A stretch of 64,000 nucleotides of DNA from Synaphobranchus kaupii (lineage: Eukaryota; Chordata; Actinopteri; Anguilliformes; Synaphobranchidae), in contig CM056391.1 in NCBI GenBank assembly GCA_029718625.1, forward strand, positions 25,956,281 through 26,020,280, read 5' to 3'. Every line of letters begins with the position of its first letter. The first letter of the stretch is position 1. The notes under the pieces were generated by a model that was not told the origin of the DNA, ran no database searches, and saw nothing but the letters and a program-made list of their open reading frames with translations. Position numbers and translations under genes: made by a program. This document shows positions 33,361 through 45,095 of this stretch, piece after piece.

Positions 33361-34955
33361 CTTGCACAGCCAAACTACCATGGACATACTGTAAAACCAT
33401 TGTCAATGCATCATTGCACCGCAACTCTCTGAACCACTAACGTAATTGCACTATATGTAAAATTTCCCAATTGCTTTTCCTCTCTAGTTTTTAAGCAGTC
33501 CCATCAAGCTGGTAAACGACAACAAATTTTGCTGCGGTATTCAATACTGTAACATTCAGTATGTTTAGCGTCCTGACAAATGCACTTTGAATGTAAAAAC
33601 ATCATTACATTTACAAGGGATACTTACTGTTGTGAATGTTTTTTGATAAAACACAGCCTGTGACGTGAATTGCTCCTGTTTTCAGTTGCGTTTGTTGTCA
33701 GTGCACAATGACCCGGCCTATGCTCTAGTTTTTAATCTAGACCGTGCAATGGCCAAGTATGGCGGGCAGCCTCAGAGGGCACAGTTAGCCATATGGAGTT
33801 CAGGGAGAGAGGGTTACAATTAGCAGGGCTGTCTCTGTACCTGTACATTGAGTATAGTATAAAGACTATGTCATATGCAGCTGGTGGCCTGCATGGTGAA
33901 AAGTAGTGGCAATTGACAGAATGTCAAATTGAAATAAGCGGGTGCAGTGGTATGACTGTCCTTCCAAGATCAGAAAAACGGAAACATAGGGATTCAAATG
34001 TTAAAGGTGAAAGCATATAAACTACAGCACTGCTTATTTAGGGCTCTGGGTCTCTCCATGAGAGATTTGTACAGGGTAAATTTCATTCAGGCCTAACAGA
34101 CAGATCCCTAACAGCACTGTCTCATCCTGAGGGAGCATGGTTGCTCTTGGGACCACTATCACTCAGACTCAGTTACTTGGTCTGCCACTTTTTTTTTGGA
34201 TCTCTGTCCTGTTCACTTGTGTTGGGCAACTTCAAAAACGTACTACAGAGCAACAGAAAACAGGGCAATACCCAGCAGACCAGCTTCTCCGAACTCACTG
34301 AGCAGAGGGCTTTAAGTGGAACATTCAACCGGGTACACATTTTGCATCACATCAGCTGAAAAGAAGGATATACCATTTGGAGTCAACCACTCTGCAGAGA
34401 CTGATTAGTCAATCCTGGTATGAACCTCATCACTTATCTGGTGAAGTTTTCTTACTCGGGATCAGCCTCTCAGAAGCTTTTAAGGGCTCTCCATTTTTCT
34501 AAAAGTACGGTGCACTGACAAGAGAAGCGAAATACACTCCCATTACTAACTCAGAAAGCTAACAGGGGACATTTTGTACTCTCTGTGGTGAAGTTTTTAT
34601 ACATTTTTTCATTATGCTCATCTGTTTTACACAGTGGTCTTTTACTCCACTCTTCAATGAGGTAATGTAAATTCACTTTGCAGTGATCTAGTTCTGAGTT
34701 CATGGGCATTATCAATGGCTCTATTCCTAAAGGACACAGGTACGATGCACAAATGCCTCTTCACACAGTTGAATGCAACATCCATTCTCTAGAACACAGA
34801 AGTAAGTTAGAGCTGGCCAAGAGCATAGGTTTGATTTTAATATTAGTGGGGAAACATCTCACCATTATCCTACAGGCTACCAATATCCATGTGCCTCCAG
34901 CATGAGAACAAGCACAGCATCATAACGTACATGCAAAGTTCCATCAAAGACAGTC
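33361..34955. other. Non-coding stretch, no gene recognised
   Basis: Mixed-composition unique sequence. Frames of up to 72 aa (34141-34359) are unidentified. No repeat ends were recognised. Confidence 0.4.
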
Positions 34956-34958
34956 TAT

Positions 34959-36232
34959 GGGCTCTATCTTGGCAATCTTAGCGCGTTGTCTAAACGCATG
35001 GCGTAAAGTGCATTTAGGGCGTGTCCAAGTCCACTTTTGCTATTTTGACGGCGTGTTTTTTGAGCGCTAAGCATGGCGCAACGTGCAAATGAGCTGAACC
35101 TAGTCTCTTCATTAATTATACGTAGGTGTGTCTTGGCGTGACATGCAATAAACCAATCAAAATGTCATATCCCATCCCCTTTAAAAGCCTGCTTTTCCAC
35201 CTTGGCGGATTGCTATATGATGGCGAAACAGACATGCTTGTGCATGTTTAGTGCGATCAAGGAATAGGCTATATGGAGAATGATCAATATTATTCGGACT
35301 AACCATTATGAGTTCCGGGTAATTCCCGACAGGGCTGTTATTTTACAAAATATATGCGGTTAAATTTAGTTAAAAGCACCTGCAACAGCTGAGAATAAGC
35401 TACCAATGGCTTCCATCTCACCTTAGAAAATTGGCCTTTTTTGAAACGCATTTTCAGAACTCAAATGTCCGTCTATTTCAGTGTGTGAGTTTTCGATTGA
35501 ATGACAATTCACGCATTAGGTGTAAATGACAATTCACGCATTAGGCTTGATATAGATCTTATCAGCAAAGTTTTTAATGGATAGCCATTGTCCCGTAACA
35601 GAAGATTACAGGAACTACTGGCAAATATAGGCTAAGTCATCCAGGACAATTGCGAATAGTCTATACATGTAACCTTACACGTACCATCACACATCGCCTG
35701 GATGTTGATGGAGTGGGCTGAAAGCAATTTAATGCGCCATTCCCCTTCGCTGAGGGATAGGTATGTGGTCTTTGACCTATGGACCCTTTTATTATTATGC
35801 ATTTTTTTATATAGCCTACACAATAATAATATTTCACATTGTAATCTTGATATTTTTATTCATGCTTGTGCGCACCCCTGTGTGTAACAGACGGGAGGGT
35901 GTACGCGCGTTGTGCACACGGCTATGTAGACGCACTTATATGCGCCATTAAAATAACATGTAAACAACTGCGACATTACTTTAGACCAGGTTTTTGGTGG
36001 TTTTAGCGCAAACGCTTTCTGCTGGCTCAAGATAGCAATACGCCAAAAATAATCCTGGCCACACCTCATCTTAAGACCAACACGCCCAGTTCACTTGCTA
36101 TGGGCGCACCATCACTTGGTATTTAACCGACGTGAGCGCTAGAGCGCTAGGGAACCCTGCGCCGGGTGTAAGATAGCAAAAACACTTGCGTTTGGGTTAG
36201 CACCGCTTAGCGCCGGGTGTAAGATAGGGCCC
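34959..36232 (-). mobile_element. GGGCCC-end DNA element, copy 3
   Basis: The left end GGGCTCTATCTTGGCAATCT and the right end GCGCCGGGTGTAAGATAGGGCCC are flanked by TAT on both sides (34956-34958 and 36233-36235), a 3-bp duplication. It is about 0.6 kb shorter than copy 1 owing to an internal deletion (a jump near 35437 from the left part to GAAACGCATTTTCAG), plus a small insertion near 35600-35680. Confidence 0.85.
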
Positions 36233-36358
36233 TATATCGGAGTTCCCTAGCATAGACATCAGAGTAAAATAGACTAACCACGCTGTATTTATATATGCTT
36301 CCATCACTTAAAGGAAATTTAGCGAATTAAATACGATTTATCTTAAATAGTATGTATA

Positions 36359-37830
36359 TACAGTTCCCACCAGAATTATTGGCAACCCTGGAAAATACGA
36401 GCAAAAAAGGTTATAAAAACAGGATGACATTTATCAGCATGACCTTAAATTCAAAATATGAGAAGCATCTCATCAAAAAAAATTTTCTCAAAAACACACA
36501 AATATATTTCATATTTAACTTTTTTAAGAAAACCTGAGTCTTTAGAAACTATTAAGTGGTCATTCTCAACTTTCACTGAGGTACCCACATTTATACCCGT
36601 TTCACTGAGGTATAAATATGAGGTGGCACACAGACCAAAACCTGTGTGTCACCTTCATCAACATGGTGAAGATGGTTTTCTGCCTGCTTGGTTCTGTTTT
36701 CGGGCGTTCTCCGGGACTAATTAATTATTTCTTACAGGTGCGCTCCGCCCTACTTAAGTTCCATTCCCTCGTGGCTCTGGGCTTTTGTGTCATTCTTGCC
36801 ACACTAAGCCAGGTAATGATGCTATAGGATTCAGGCGCCCACTTGTTCTTTGGCTAATTGCTAAAAGTATACCTGGGACTTGCCTTAGTGAGTTTAGGAG
36901 TTTTCTTTCTTTTGAGAAGTTTCGTTTTCCTTTCGCTCTAGTCCTTTCCTTGGTTTTCCTGTCACTGTTTGAGATAGTACCTCAGATTCTCCTCGTTCCT
37001 TTTGCCTCTTTTGTTAGCTCTCTGATAGTTTCCAGAGCTAGAGGTATTCTTTTCTTTGCTTTTATTTTTCTGCTCGAGTCTACAAGCTTTTCGCCCGTTA
37101 TTCTGGGTTGTCTTTTGTTTGGTTTATGCCGGGAGTTTTTATTCTCATTTGTTTCTTTTCTCTGTTCCGTTTGCGGACTTCCTTGTCCTTATTAGTGGTG
37201 ATTCCATGCTTCGTGGATCACTTTCAGATCCCCTCTGTCGCGTTTGGTCCTCCGAACCCAACCCCTCACAGAAGATCAGAAAACAACACACAAATGAAAT
37301 GAGACAAAAGAGTGTTGACCTTCAATGGCAATGAGCTTCATGTCTGAACCAACCTATTTTTACCATTAGGGCAATAATTAAGAAGTTTAAGGCAACTGGA
37401 GCTGTGAAGAACCTGACTGGAAGAGGACGCAAGTGCAGTCTGTCCCCACACACAGTGAGGAGAATGGTTCGAGAGGCAAAAGTCTCTCCAAGGATCACAG
37501 TTTGAGAATTGCAGAAGTTGGTTGCATCCTGGGGTCACCAAGTCTCCAAAATTAGAATTAGACACCACCTCTATGCCTGGAGTTTGCTAAATGTTTCCGG
37601 AATTTAGATTGGAACCAGGTGCTATGGTCAGACGAGATGAAAATTTAGCTTTTTGGCAATAAATACCAATGGTGGGATTGGCATAATAAGAGGTATAGTT
37701 ATGCAGAAAAGAGCCGTATCCACACTTTTAGGTATGGTGGCAGATCTAGTATGGCGTACCAGTCCGTTCTGGCCCACTTCAAGCACTGATTGAGAACAGT
37801 TAGAAGCCAAAATTTTAACACATTTCCAAA
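36359..37830 (+). mobile_element. Tc1-like relic C, split by an LTR
   Basis: The left end TATACAGTTCCCACCAGAAT and TTATTGGCAACCCTGG are a Tc1-like terminus. The sequence reaches TGTCACCTTCATCAACATGG at 36666, is interrupted by the LTR (36672-37270), then resumes AGATCAGAAAACAACACAC and transposase sequence. On the plus strand from about 37366, a segment readable as AIIKKFKATGAVKNLTGRGR then LSPHTVRRMVREAKVSPRIT is the second helix-turn-helix part of Tc1 transposase; later text (TTGGAACCAGGTGCTATGG) is near the catalytic part. Many stops; right end lost. Confidence 0.8.
36672..37270 (+). mobile_element. Solo LTR (Gypsy family of 52974) inside a Tc1 relic
   Basis: ATGGTTTTCTGCCTG..., GGGACTAATTAATTATTTC, GGCTTTTGTGTCATTCTTGC and GTCGCGTTTGGTCCTCCGAA match the LTR at 52974-57251 and the LTR end at 2830. 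It is flanked by GAAG (36668-36671 and 37271-37274), consistent with a target duplication within the Tc1 sequence. The first four bases of the usual TGTC start are missing. Internal region absent. Confidence 0.8.
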
Positions 37831-37926
37831 ACGCTCATATGAAATGGGAAGCTACAGTTGAAGTGAATATTTGGTTTGTCCACCATAAGGTAAGTGTTTG
37901 TCTATTCATTGTCACACCCTTTATTC

Positions 37927-37961
37927 CATTCAAATACTAACAAATAGTTAGTATTTGAATG
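37927..37961. repeat. Perfect 15-bp hairpin
   Basis: CATTCAAATACTAAC and GTTAGTATTTGAATG flank the 5-base loop AAATA. It may be a fold-back left at the lost end of the Tc1 relic. Confidence 0.9.
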
Positions 37962-39001
37962 AAAAGCTCAATGCGCAAATATCTGGGCTATTAACAGCTA
38001 AAATCATCCAATAATTGAATGGATCTGTAATTCTACCCATTAATGTTACTACTGCTTGTGTTCTTCCCGTGGAGACCCTATTGACACTGGTAGTAATTAT
38101 GATCAATGGTGATCCAGTTCAAACCAGAATTATTCATTGTGTTTCAATCATGAACTGAAATCACCTTCTCCTTCAATAGAAGCAGTACATATCACCTGAA
38201 CCGCAGTACCATAAACACCCATCAAATTTCTACTTTTAACACAAGGATTCAATTTCACTGGTGTGCCAAAGTGTCAATTTAATCTGTATTCCAAACCAAT
38301 CAACCAAATCTACTTTAGAAAACCGCAGCTGACCTAATTAGCTGAATAACTGAGCCACTTACATAATTAAGATTGTGGGTAAAACGCAAAGCAGCAGACA
38401 CCACAGACACGTGTGAATATAATTTTTTCACAATCGTATAACAAACAACTACACAACACACATTGTTTTCAATTCAAAATGGTATTTTAATTACCATTAC
38501 TGGACTATATATACATGCTGACCTGAATACTGTAAAACATTTTTGGCCTTAATATCTGTAATGGTACAGGTTCCATTTTTTATTTCAGCAAAACAGCAAA
38601 TGCACTTCAGCAGGTGATGTTAAAAAATGTCTTCATATGTCTGCATATGTGTTATTAATTCAACTGGCAAATAGATTGTTCGATGTCAATGATATCTCTT
38701 AAACAGCCATACTTTCAAACAAGATCCCGGGGAGACACCGCAGAACAGCTGGCTCATTATGTTGTGCAGATGAGAGCCTTTTTCCCATGTCTCTAATGCC
38801 CCTATGGACATGGTGAGCAGTTTCTCTTTGATTAAGTACTTGAGACTGAACTGTTGGCTTCAGCCTGACTGACATGGATGATGAGTTGTTTGGGGGTAGA
38901 GATGGTATGCGATTCCCTGTTGTACATCATACTGTGATCAAAGTAAACTCATAGCCCATGGCTTCACCAGCTGAAGGCCAAAGGCTGAATATACAGTATA
39001 T
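37962..39001. other. Non-coding stretch, no gene recognised
   Basis: AT-rich unique sequence including CTAATTAGCTGAATAACTGA (about 38335). No coding or repeat ends. Confidence 0.4.
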
Positions 39002-39271
39002 TGTAGCGAGGGCAGCAACGGACAAGCCAGTCAGAGCTTTGCCAACATGGCGTTTATTAAACGCAGAACAGAAGGTTATATTCAGCTTGCATATACAAGG
39101 ACTGGCTGAGAACAGTGGATACACACCCCTTATACTGTATATGCCACCTGTGCCCACACACAAATGACAGACACCTTTGCTAGCCAATCCATGGACACTT
39201 GCACAAACAGAACATAACACAACACAGAACATTCACCAACCGGCAGCTGTTTACAATATGTGCTGCTGACA
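39002..39271 (-). mobile_element. Possible short solo LTR
   Basis: On the minus strand the segment runs from TGTCAGCAGCACATATTG to CTGCCCTCGCTACA. It has a TATA-like ATACAGTATAAGGGG about 130 bp in and an AATAAA in GTTTAATAAACGCC about 60 bp from the end, an arrangement typical of retroviral-type LTRs. No clean target duplication is seen, and no internal region. Confidence 0.4.
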
Positions 39272-39479
39272 AATTGGCATAAACAGTACCTGTAAAAATG
39301 ATTCATATCATTGATGAAGATGAGCAGAGGGCTGTATAAACAATACAGGAAATTTGCTTTATTGCATGCTGAAATAATTGGGAAATTACATTATTTTATA
39401 CTAGTGCAATTTCTCAGTTTCAAATATTCACACCCATAATAACAGGTAGGTATGAAAAGAAGTAGCATGTAAAAATCTA

Positions 39480-40030
39480 TGTGTTATCCATCACCGTGGA
39501 AAAAAACAAAGAACTCTCAGAAGAAACGAGTTAAAGTGAAGTTGACCTTCACAAGTAAGGAGATGGTTACAACCAAATAAATAAAAAAGCAGGATACCAC
39601 TTTTTATTATTAGGTCAATAATTAAGAAGTTTAAAACCAATGCAACAGTGGTAGAGGAAGAGGTGGAGGTACCCCCAGGTACAATCATGTAGATGGTTTG
39701 GGAGGCAAGCAAAAATTCAAAGGCCACTTTGTTGTATCTTAGGGACAGAAATTATCCAAATCTACCATCAAATGCCACCTCCATGTCAATAGGCTTCTTG
39801 TAAGGGTTGACAGAAAAAAGTATTCTCTTCAGGGGAATCAACAAAAATAAGCATCTGGAGTTTGCTAAATAGCATTTAAACTTAAATTGGAGCTGGGTTC
39901 TATGGTCAGATGGGACTAAAATCACGGTGGTGGACTTGGAGTCTGAAGAATGATGCTTATGTTGAAAAGAACGTCATACCTATGGTGAAATATGGTGGCT
40001 TTTTGGAGGAATTGTCAAAGATCCCCCTCA
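39480..40030 (+). mobile_element. Tc1-like relic D
   Basis: Text such as TTAGGTCAATAATTAAGAAG, GCATCTGGAGTTTGCTAAAT and GGTTCTATGGTCAGATGGGA follows the order seen in fish Tc1-like transposase genes and partly parallels relic C (37360-37640). No open frame remains; ends not found. Confidence 0.6.
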
Positions 40031-40189
40031 ATATCCCCATCTCATAAAACACTAAGACAGCTCAGTAGTGTTATTGTTGTGAAGGAACAGTACTGAAAAC
40101 AGGGCTCTGAATTGGGTTTGAATACACTTACTTATTTGGGAAGAACATAAAATTTAAGAATAATGAATAATCTTTGCATTCTTTAGAAA

Positions 40190-40570
40190 CGTTCAGTTAA
40201 TACCTTGTACCATTTTTGATTGCTCATAGAGAATCGTCATGCAATATTTCAGGAAATTTGCCTCCCATTGTTTGGTAAAGATTACCTTTAGCTTGCCAAG
40301 GAAAACATGAAGCCCACAAGGTATTCTCTCAATATCCCCCCGCAAACAACTGAAAAGCCTACATTTGTTTACAGCATCACATGACTTGGCAATTACTGCT
40401 CTACAAAGGCTGCTAGAGAAATACGATGAAGAAATTTCATTCTTCAATGAAGAAAGCGAGGCTGGCTCATGAAATATGCAATAGGTACATTGGCATCTAC
40501 AGCTGTTGTGGTCTGATCTGTTTGGTTCACAATGAACTGCAATTATTGAATTCATTCATTTTAGCCATCA
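40190..40570. promoter_or_regulatory. Candidate conserved block or unidentified coding sequence
   Basis: A continuous 120-residue minus-strand frame (MNSIIAVHCEPNRSDHN..., 40193-40555) has eleven cysteines but no motif that I know. The plus strand contains AACTGCAATTATTGAATTC. Both an old exon and a conserved enhancer remain possible. Low confidence. Confidence 0.2.
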
Positions 40571-41407
40571 TCAAATTGAGGTCTATCATACACTGAACAA
40601 TGTCTTAAAAAACAGAATTAGAAGCTTCTTAAATTACTAATTACCATGTCTATTTTTTTCCATTTTCAATTATTCTATTCCAAAACATACATGACTACTG
40701 CTCTGTTGGCCTCAAGTAAGATATTAGGCATTCATCAAGAAGAAATTGATCTTTTTACATCAAAATAGAGTGTATAATGTGGAATAATTTTGACCATAGT
40801 TAAGACCAAAAATAAAATCTAATTCACAGCTTCTGTTAGTGTGACAATTTTAGACTGAGAAACAAATTCATTTTTCCCCAGGAAAAATACAGAAAAGATG
40901 CATTCTCTGCCACAGAACACAAAGACACTTCTGAAATCACACCACACTTCATCCTTTAGCACCTAGCCACTCTTTCACTGTCATTTCTTCACTTGTCATT
41001 TTGCATTCATTTTACAGATTCATTTTACAGGTTGCAGGACATTATTCATGAGGTCCACAAGAAAATATTTCTGCTTATTGAAACTGACCAAATACAATAT
41101 GAAATGACCACAAACCAGGAAAACACATTGTTATTGAAACTAGTCTGACACTACTCAGTTCATACACCTTTCAAACTGTGAGCTCCAGGTATAATTGTGG
41201 CTAATGAAAAAATAGCCTGGAAAGCAAGACTATTCTGCAAAGAAATTACGTGACAAAGACAAATGTTACAAAGGACCCAGTAAAGCTCATCTGGCAGTAA
41301 AGGGGGTTCAACTGCATCAGACACATTCGGATTCTCAGGGGAGATGTCACTGAATATGACCTTTAGCTTACAAGATAATTTTGTTTTTATTTTATTGCCT
41401 GCTTTCA
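40571..41407. other. Non-coding stretch, no gene recognised
   Basis: AT-rich, with a short direct repeat TTCATTTTACAG (about 41009 and 41021). No family recognised. Confidence 0.4.
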
Positions 41408-41840
41408 CCTTCGCAATATTGCCAAGATTCAGCCTATTCTAACTATATCAGATACAGAAAAACGTGTCCATATTTGTACCCTCTAGACTTCACTATTGCA
41501 ATGCCCTGTTCTCTGGCTTACCAAAATGCAGCATTGGTAAACTTCAGGCCGTAACAAATGCTGCTGCCAGAATACTAACCAGGACCAGAAAGTGTGATCA
41601 TATTACCCCTGTCCTGACCTCCCTGCATTGGCTCCCAAGCCAAGCCAGAGCTGGCTTCAAAGTACTCCTGTTAACATGTAAAACACTACATGGGCTTGCA
41701 CCATCTTAACTGCCAGATCTTATTACCCCATACACACCATCAAGAGGATTAAGAAGAAGGGCTTTTTCTTACCGAGCACCCTCCCTTTGGACTAGTCTCC
41801 CTTCTCTGATCCGAGATGCTGGCTTTCATTATTTTACGTC
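41408..41840 (+). pseudogene. L2-like LINE, reverse transcriptase C-terminal fragment
   Basis: An 81-residue frame reads SRLHYCNALFSGLPKCSIGK, then AAARILTRTRKCDHITPVLT and SLHWLPSQARAGFKVLLLTC, the very conserved C-terminal segment of L2-type fish LINE ORF2. A stop follows APS; the next part (PYTPSRGLRRRAFSYRAPSLW) continues after it. Endonuclease and polymerase core are missing upstream, and no 3' UTR tail is evident. Dead fragment. Confidence 0.85.
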
Positions 41841-42007
41841 AAAAAAGTGCAATGACAAATTTGGTGGTGTTTTTCAAAAGATTAAATAGCTATTGCTAAT
41901 GTAAATAAAAGGATATTCAGCATGTAGTCTAGTAGAAACTAAAGAACTGTGGATATTGCAGCTGAAATTGCATAGACTCGTGATAGCCTACCTGAGATGC
42001 TTTGACA

Positions 42008-42100
42008 TACAGTGGGTTGAAAAAGTTTTCAGCCTCCTTAGACTTTTTCATATTTTGTTGTGTACAAACATTTGATAAACGATTGATTTAATTTAATGAA
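42008..42100 (+). repeat. Tc1/mariner-like terminal fragment
   Basis: ACAGTGGGTTGAAAAAGTTT TCAGCC and TCATATTTTGTTGTGTACA match the terminus of a frequent fish Tc1-like MITE. The partner end is absent. Confidence 0.5.
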
Positions 42101-42109
42101 GGGACCTGG

Positions 42110-43000
42110 TCTTGGTATTAACCCTATTTACTTTGGCCCTTCAGAGGCAATTTCCTTCTGGTTTCTACTAGTTTTATTTAAATGTCAATATCTAAAAAAT
42201 TCCCTGCACATCCATGGTTTTAAGTTCAAACTGAAGAAGAAGCTGTATCATTCAGAAATTCGCTACAGAATACATTTATTTCAGAATAGTCACATACAGT
42301 ATATATATAATAACCATAACATATGCCGCCTAATGTATTTAAATACGTTTAAAAAAGAACGTATGAAAGCGCGTGTTTATTCACACAAGTACAGCAACGT
42401 ATTTCAGCCCTAAGTGCGAGGGGTGGTCGCTGCGGAAATGTCGACTGTACGGGACTTTGGCGAAATATAACAAGATAAACTCTTCAGGGTTCATCAGAAA
42501 ACAGCTGTAGCTGAATATATTGGTAAGTACTTGGTTTCTTAAACATATTTATACGAGAGATTTTGGAGAAAAAAATGAGATGTCTTCTAAACCGAAAGTG
42601 CATCAGGTACTGTATATAGTACAGTAAGCAAGGGAAAATGGCGATTGCTCATTTGTACAACGTTTAAAAAAAATATTATTGTTTCTATACGTGAACATGA
42701 TTTTCTTAGCGTGTATAAACGGTGCATTTTATGCATTTTACAGTCTGTGGCTGTAGCCAGAGGAGGGTCGTAAGTGTTTTGGGCTATTAATAACGCCCTC
42801 CTAATTTATTGCACTGCAGTGTAACTGGAGAAGCTGAGGTTTTTGCAAGAGGCTACCCTTTTAAAAAATACTGCGTCAAAATTTACGGGGTTTTCTTAAA
42901 GCTGTAGTTTATATTTTCAGATGAACATGAATACTGTAATTGAGGCGCATGCGTCTCAACCACTAGGGGTGAAGTTTATAGAGTTAATGTGCTTTTCAAA
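42110..43000. other. Non-coding stretch, no gene recognised
   Basis: AT-rich, with a frame of 105 aa (42096-42413) that looks spurious. No repeat ends were recognised. Confidence 0.4.
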
Positions 43001-43009
43001 TGAAAGGTC

Positions 43010-44495
43010 AGTCAACTCTCTGAAGCCCAAGTCAAGTCTCAAGTCTCCATTTCCCAAGTCCAAGTCGAGTCCCAAGTCTCCAGTACTCAAGTCCAAGTCA
43101 CCCAATCACCAGCCCGAGTCACAATCTAAGATCTCTCTATATGTCTACAGTACTCCTATTAATGTCCTAAAGTGACTAACAGAAAAAATAATCACATTTT
43201 ACAGCTATTACAAAATTGATTACAAGTACAGAGAGACATTGTATCCCCCTTTTTTTTTTAGGCAGTATGAATAGGACATTATTCAGTAACTACTACACAA
43301 AAAATATTTTCAATTTGCAAACGGAAAAATCATGAACTCAATTCTTGCAAATAAACGCAATGATTAGACTACTGTTCAAGATCCGCCTGGCTTGTCATTG
43401 AACACAATCGTTATGTTATATTTAATCTGTAATGCTTTTGTGCATTAAGCAGCCAGACACAAAAAGACCCAAAGAAAGCAAGGACAGTTAGGAAACAAGC
43501 AAAAAATACATAAATAAAAAATTTTTTAAAACCACAACCAGCGACTACCTAGCTATATTTTTAAGCGACTCTGTGGACAAACAAGACTAAAGTTTTTTAA
43601 AATAAGCGGAGATTGTTACATTATAGCCTATGAAGATTTGGCAAGTGCAATAAGTTTGCCATACCCTCCCTTGACAATATTCAGCTAATTAACGCAAATT
43701 CTCTCCATCTCCTTTCATCACAACTGACAATCGGAAGCTTGTTTTCTACTCTGCTTTAAGCAGATTTACTTTAACACGAATTTCTGTGATCAAGTTAGGG
43801 TAACGTAGCAGAGTCGATTGACAACAGCTTGGTTAATGTTTGGTTAGCCTGCGTTTTCCACCAGCAATTTATTCACAGTGGAAGCTTCAAGCTAGATATG
43901 AATTTCAACAACAGTGTTTTATTTTGAACGATTAACTCCTATAAAGTTAATTTCTACGTTACATGTGCTCCACTACCAAGTCACTTGCAGGTGCATACGG
44001 GACAGGTGCCTCACAAAATTGGATGTCGTTCCCACTATCCTCTGTCTTTCGTTTGCAGGCAGTACATATTGCGGAATGTTTGTTGCCATCATGTAAAGAA
44101 TATTTATCAAATGCAAATTTTATCACTCTTGGTTGTGACATAGCCTAGCTGTAGGCTACGCGGTAGAATCATTAAAAACCACAGACCGTAGAAAAATAAA
44201 ACACCAAATTCAAACAACATCAATTAGCCACCAGGCCGCCACTGACGCTATTAGATCATACCATTTAGACCTAGGTGAATTTTAGTAGTCAACAAAAAAA
44301 CGTTCTTTTTTTAAAATGTATTTTTTATTACTTTTATTATTTTTAAATTTGTGCTCTGACTGTTAGAAAGTCCAAGTCAAAAAACCTCCAAGTCTGAGTC
44401 AAGTCTCAAGTCACAGATGGTCGAGTCCAAGTCAAGTCAGGAGTCACGGTTATTGTTATAGTTCAAGTCCTGGACTCGAGTACTACAAGACTGGT
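43010..44495 (-). mobile_element. hAT element with CAAGTCCAAGTC subterminal arrays
   Basis: The left flank (43010-43130) and right flank (44365-44480) are rich in variants of CAAGTCCAAGTCAAGTC and GACTCGAGT, the subterminal repeat pattern of a well-known fish hAT family. Between them a minus-strand BED-finger fragment is found (43959-44141). The catalytic domain was not seen, so the element is internally deleted. Exact ends and duplication were not determined. Confidence 0.65.
43959..44141 (-). pseudogene. hAT transposase BED-finger fragment
   Basis: The minus-strand frame MSQPRVIKFAFDKYSLHDGN continues with KHSAICTACKRKTEDSGND. The aromatic FAFDKYSL block followed by CTAC is the first half of a BED zinc finger in hAT transposases. 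The expected histidine pair (HLxxxH) is not readable in this frame, and the frame ends before any catalytic region. It sits between the CAAGTC-rich ends, in line with being the remnant of that element's own gene. Confidence 0.55.
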
Positions 44496-44512
44496 GTTTA
44501 CATATACATTTG

Positions 44513-45095
44513 TGTCACGTCCCGTGCCTCCACGTCTTAGTCTATTTCTGTTTTTTCTATTTATATGTATTTTCTGTATTGGTTGTCCATTCCGTGTTTT
44601 CCCTTTCTCCCCATTGTGTCTCCGCTGACCCCACACCTGAATTGTGTTTCCTCATGTGCTTCGTCTCACCTGTTCCTCGTTGTCTCGCCATTAATCTGGC
44701 ATATAGTCTCCCATTTCTTTGTTTTGTGCTAGATTGTCTTGTGCCCTGCCTCCGTGCTTGTGTATAATTCTTTCCAGCGTTTATTCCTGCCTGCTCCCTG
44801 CCAACTCCTCGTTCCTGTTTCAAGTCCTGTGTTACCCGTCCAGTTCCTGTTCTCCTGCCTGTCCTGCCTTTTCCTGTCCAGCCCTGCTCCAGTCCTCCTG
44901 CCCTTCCCCATCCTAGCCCTGCTCCTGCCCTTCGTCTTCCTGTTCCCCAACTCTGACGGATTCCCCGATTCTGACCCCTGCCTGTTCCTGGACTTCGCTT
45001 TTGCTTATTCTGCATTGCGCTGTTTGCTGGACACTGACCCCTGCCTGGAACTGACTACGAATCTGCCTTGCCTGTATTGCACTGATTGCTGGACT
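44513..45095 (+). mobile_element. LTR of Gypsy element 2 (3' part lost)
   Basis: Starts TGTCACGTCCCGTGCCTCC and has the C/T-rich CCTGCC-type sequence of fish Gypsy LTRs up to the TTAA at 45096. A piece of it (AGTCCTCCTGCCC..CCATCCTAGCCCTGC, about 44892-44931) recurs at 60806-60850 next to antisense protease of element 2, which supports assigning it to the same family. Confidence 0.6.

Noticed and set aside
42921..43175. Frame with repeated K-S-P residues
   Set aside because: It is the translation of CAAGTCCAAGTC subterminal repeats of a hAT element, not a protein repeat.
44557..45015. 152-aa minus-strand frame rich in G, R and T
   Set aside because: It is the antisense of a C/T-rich LTR; composition alone keeps it open.
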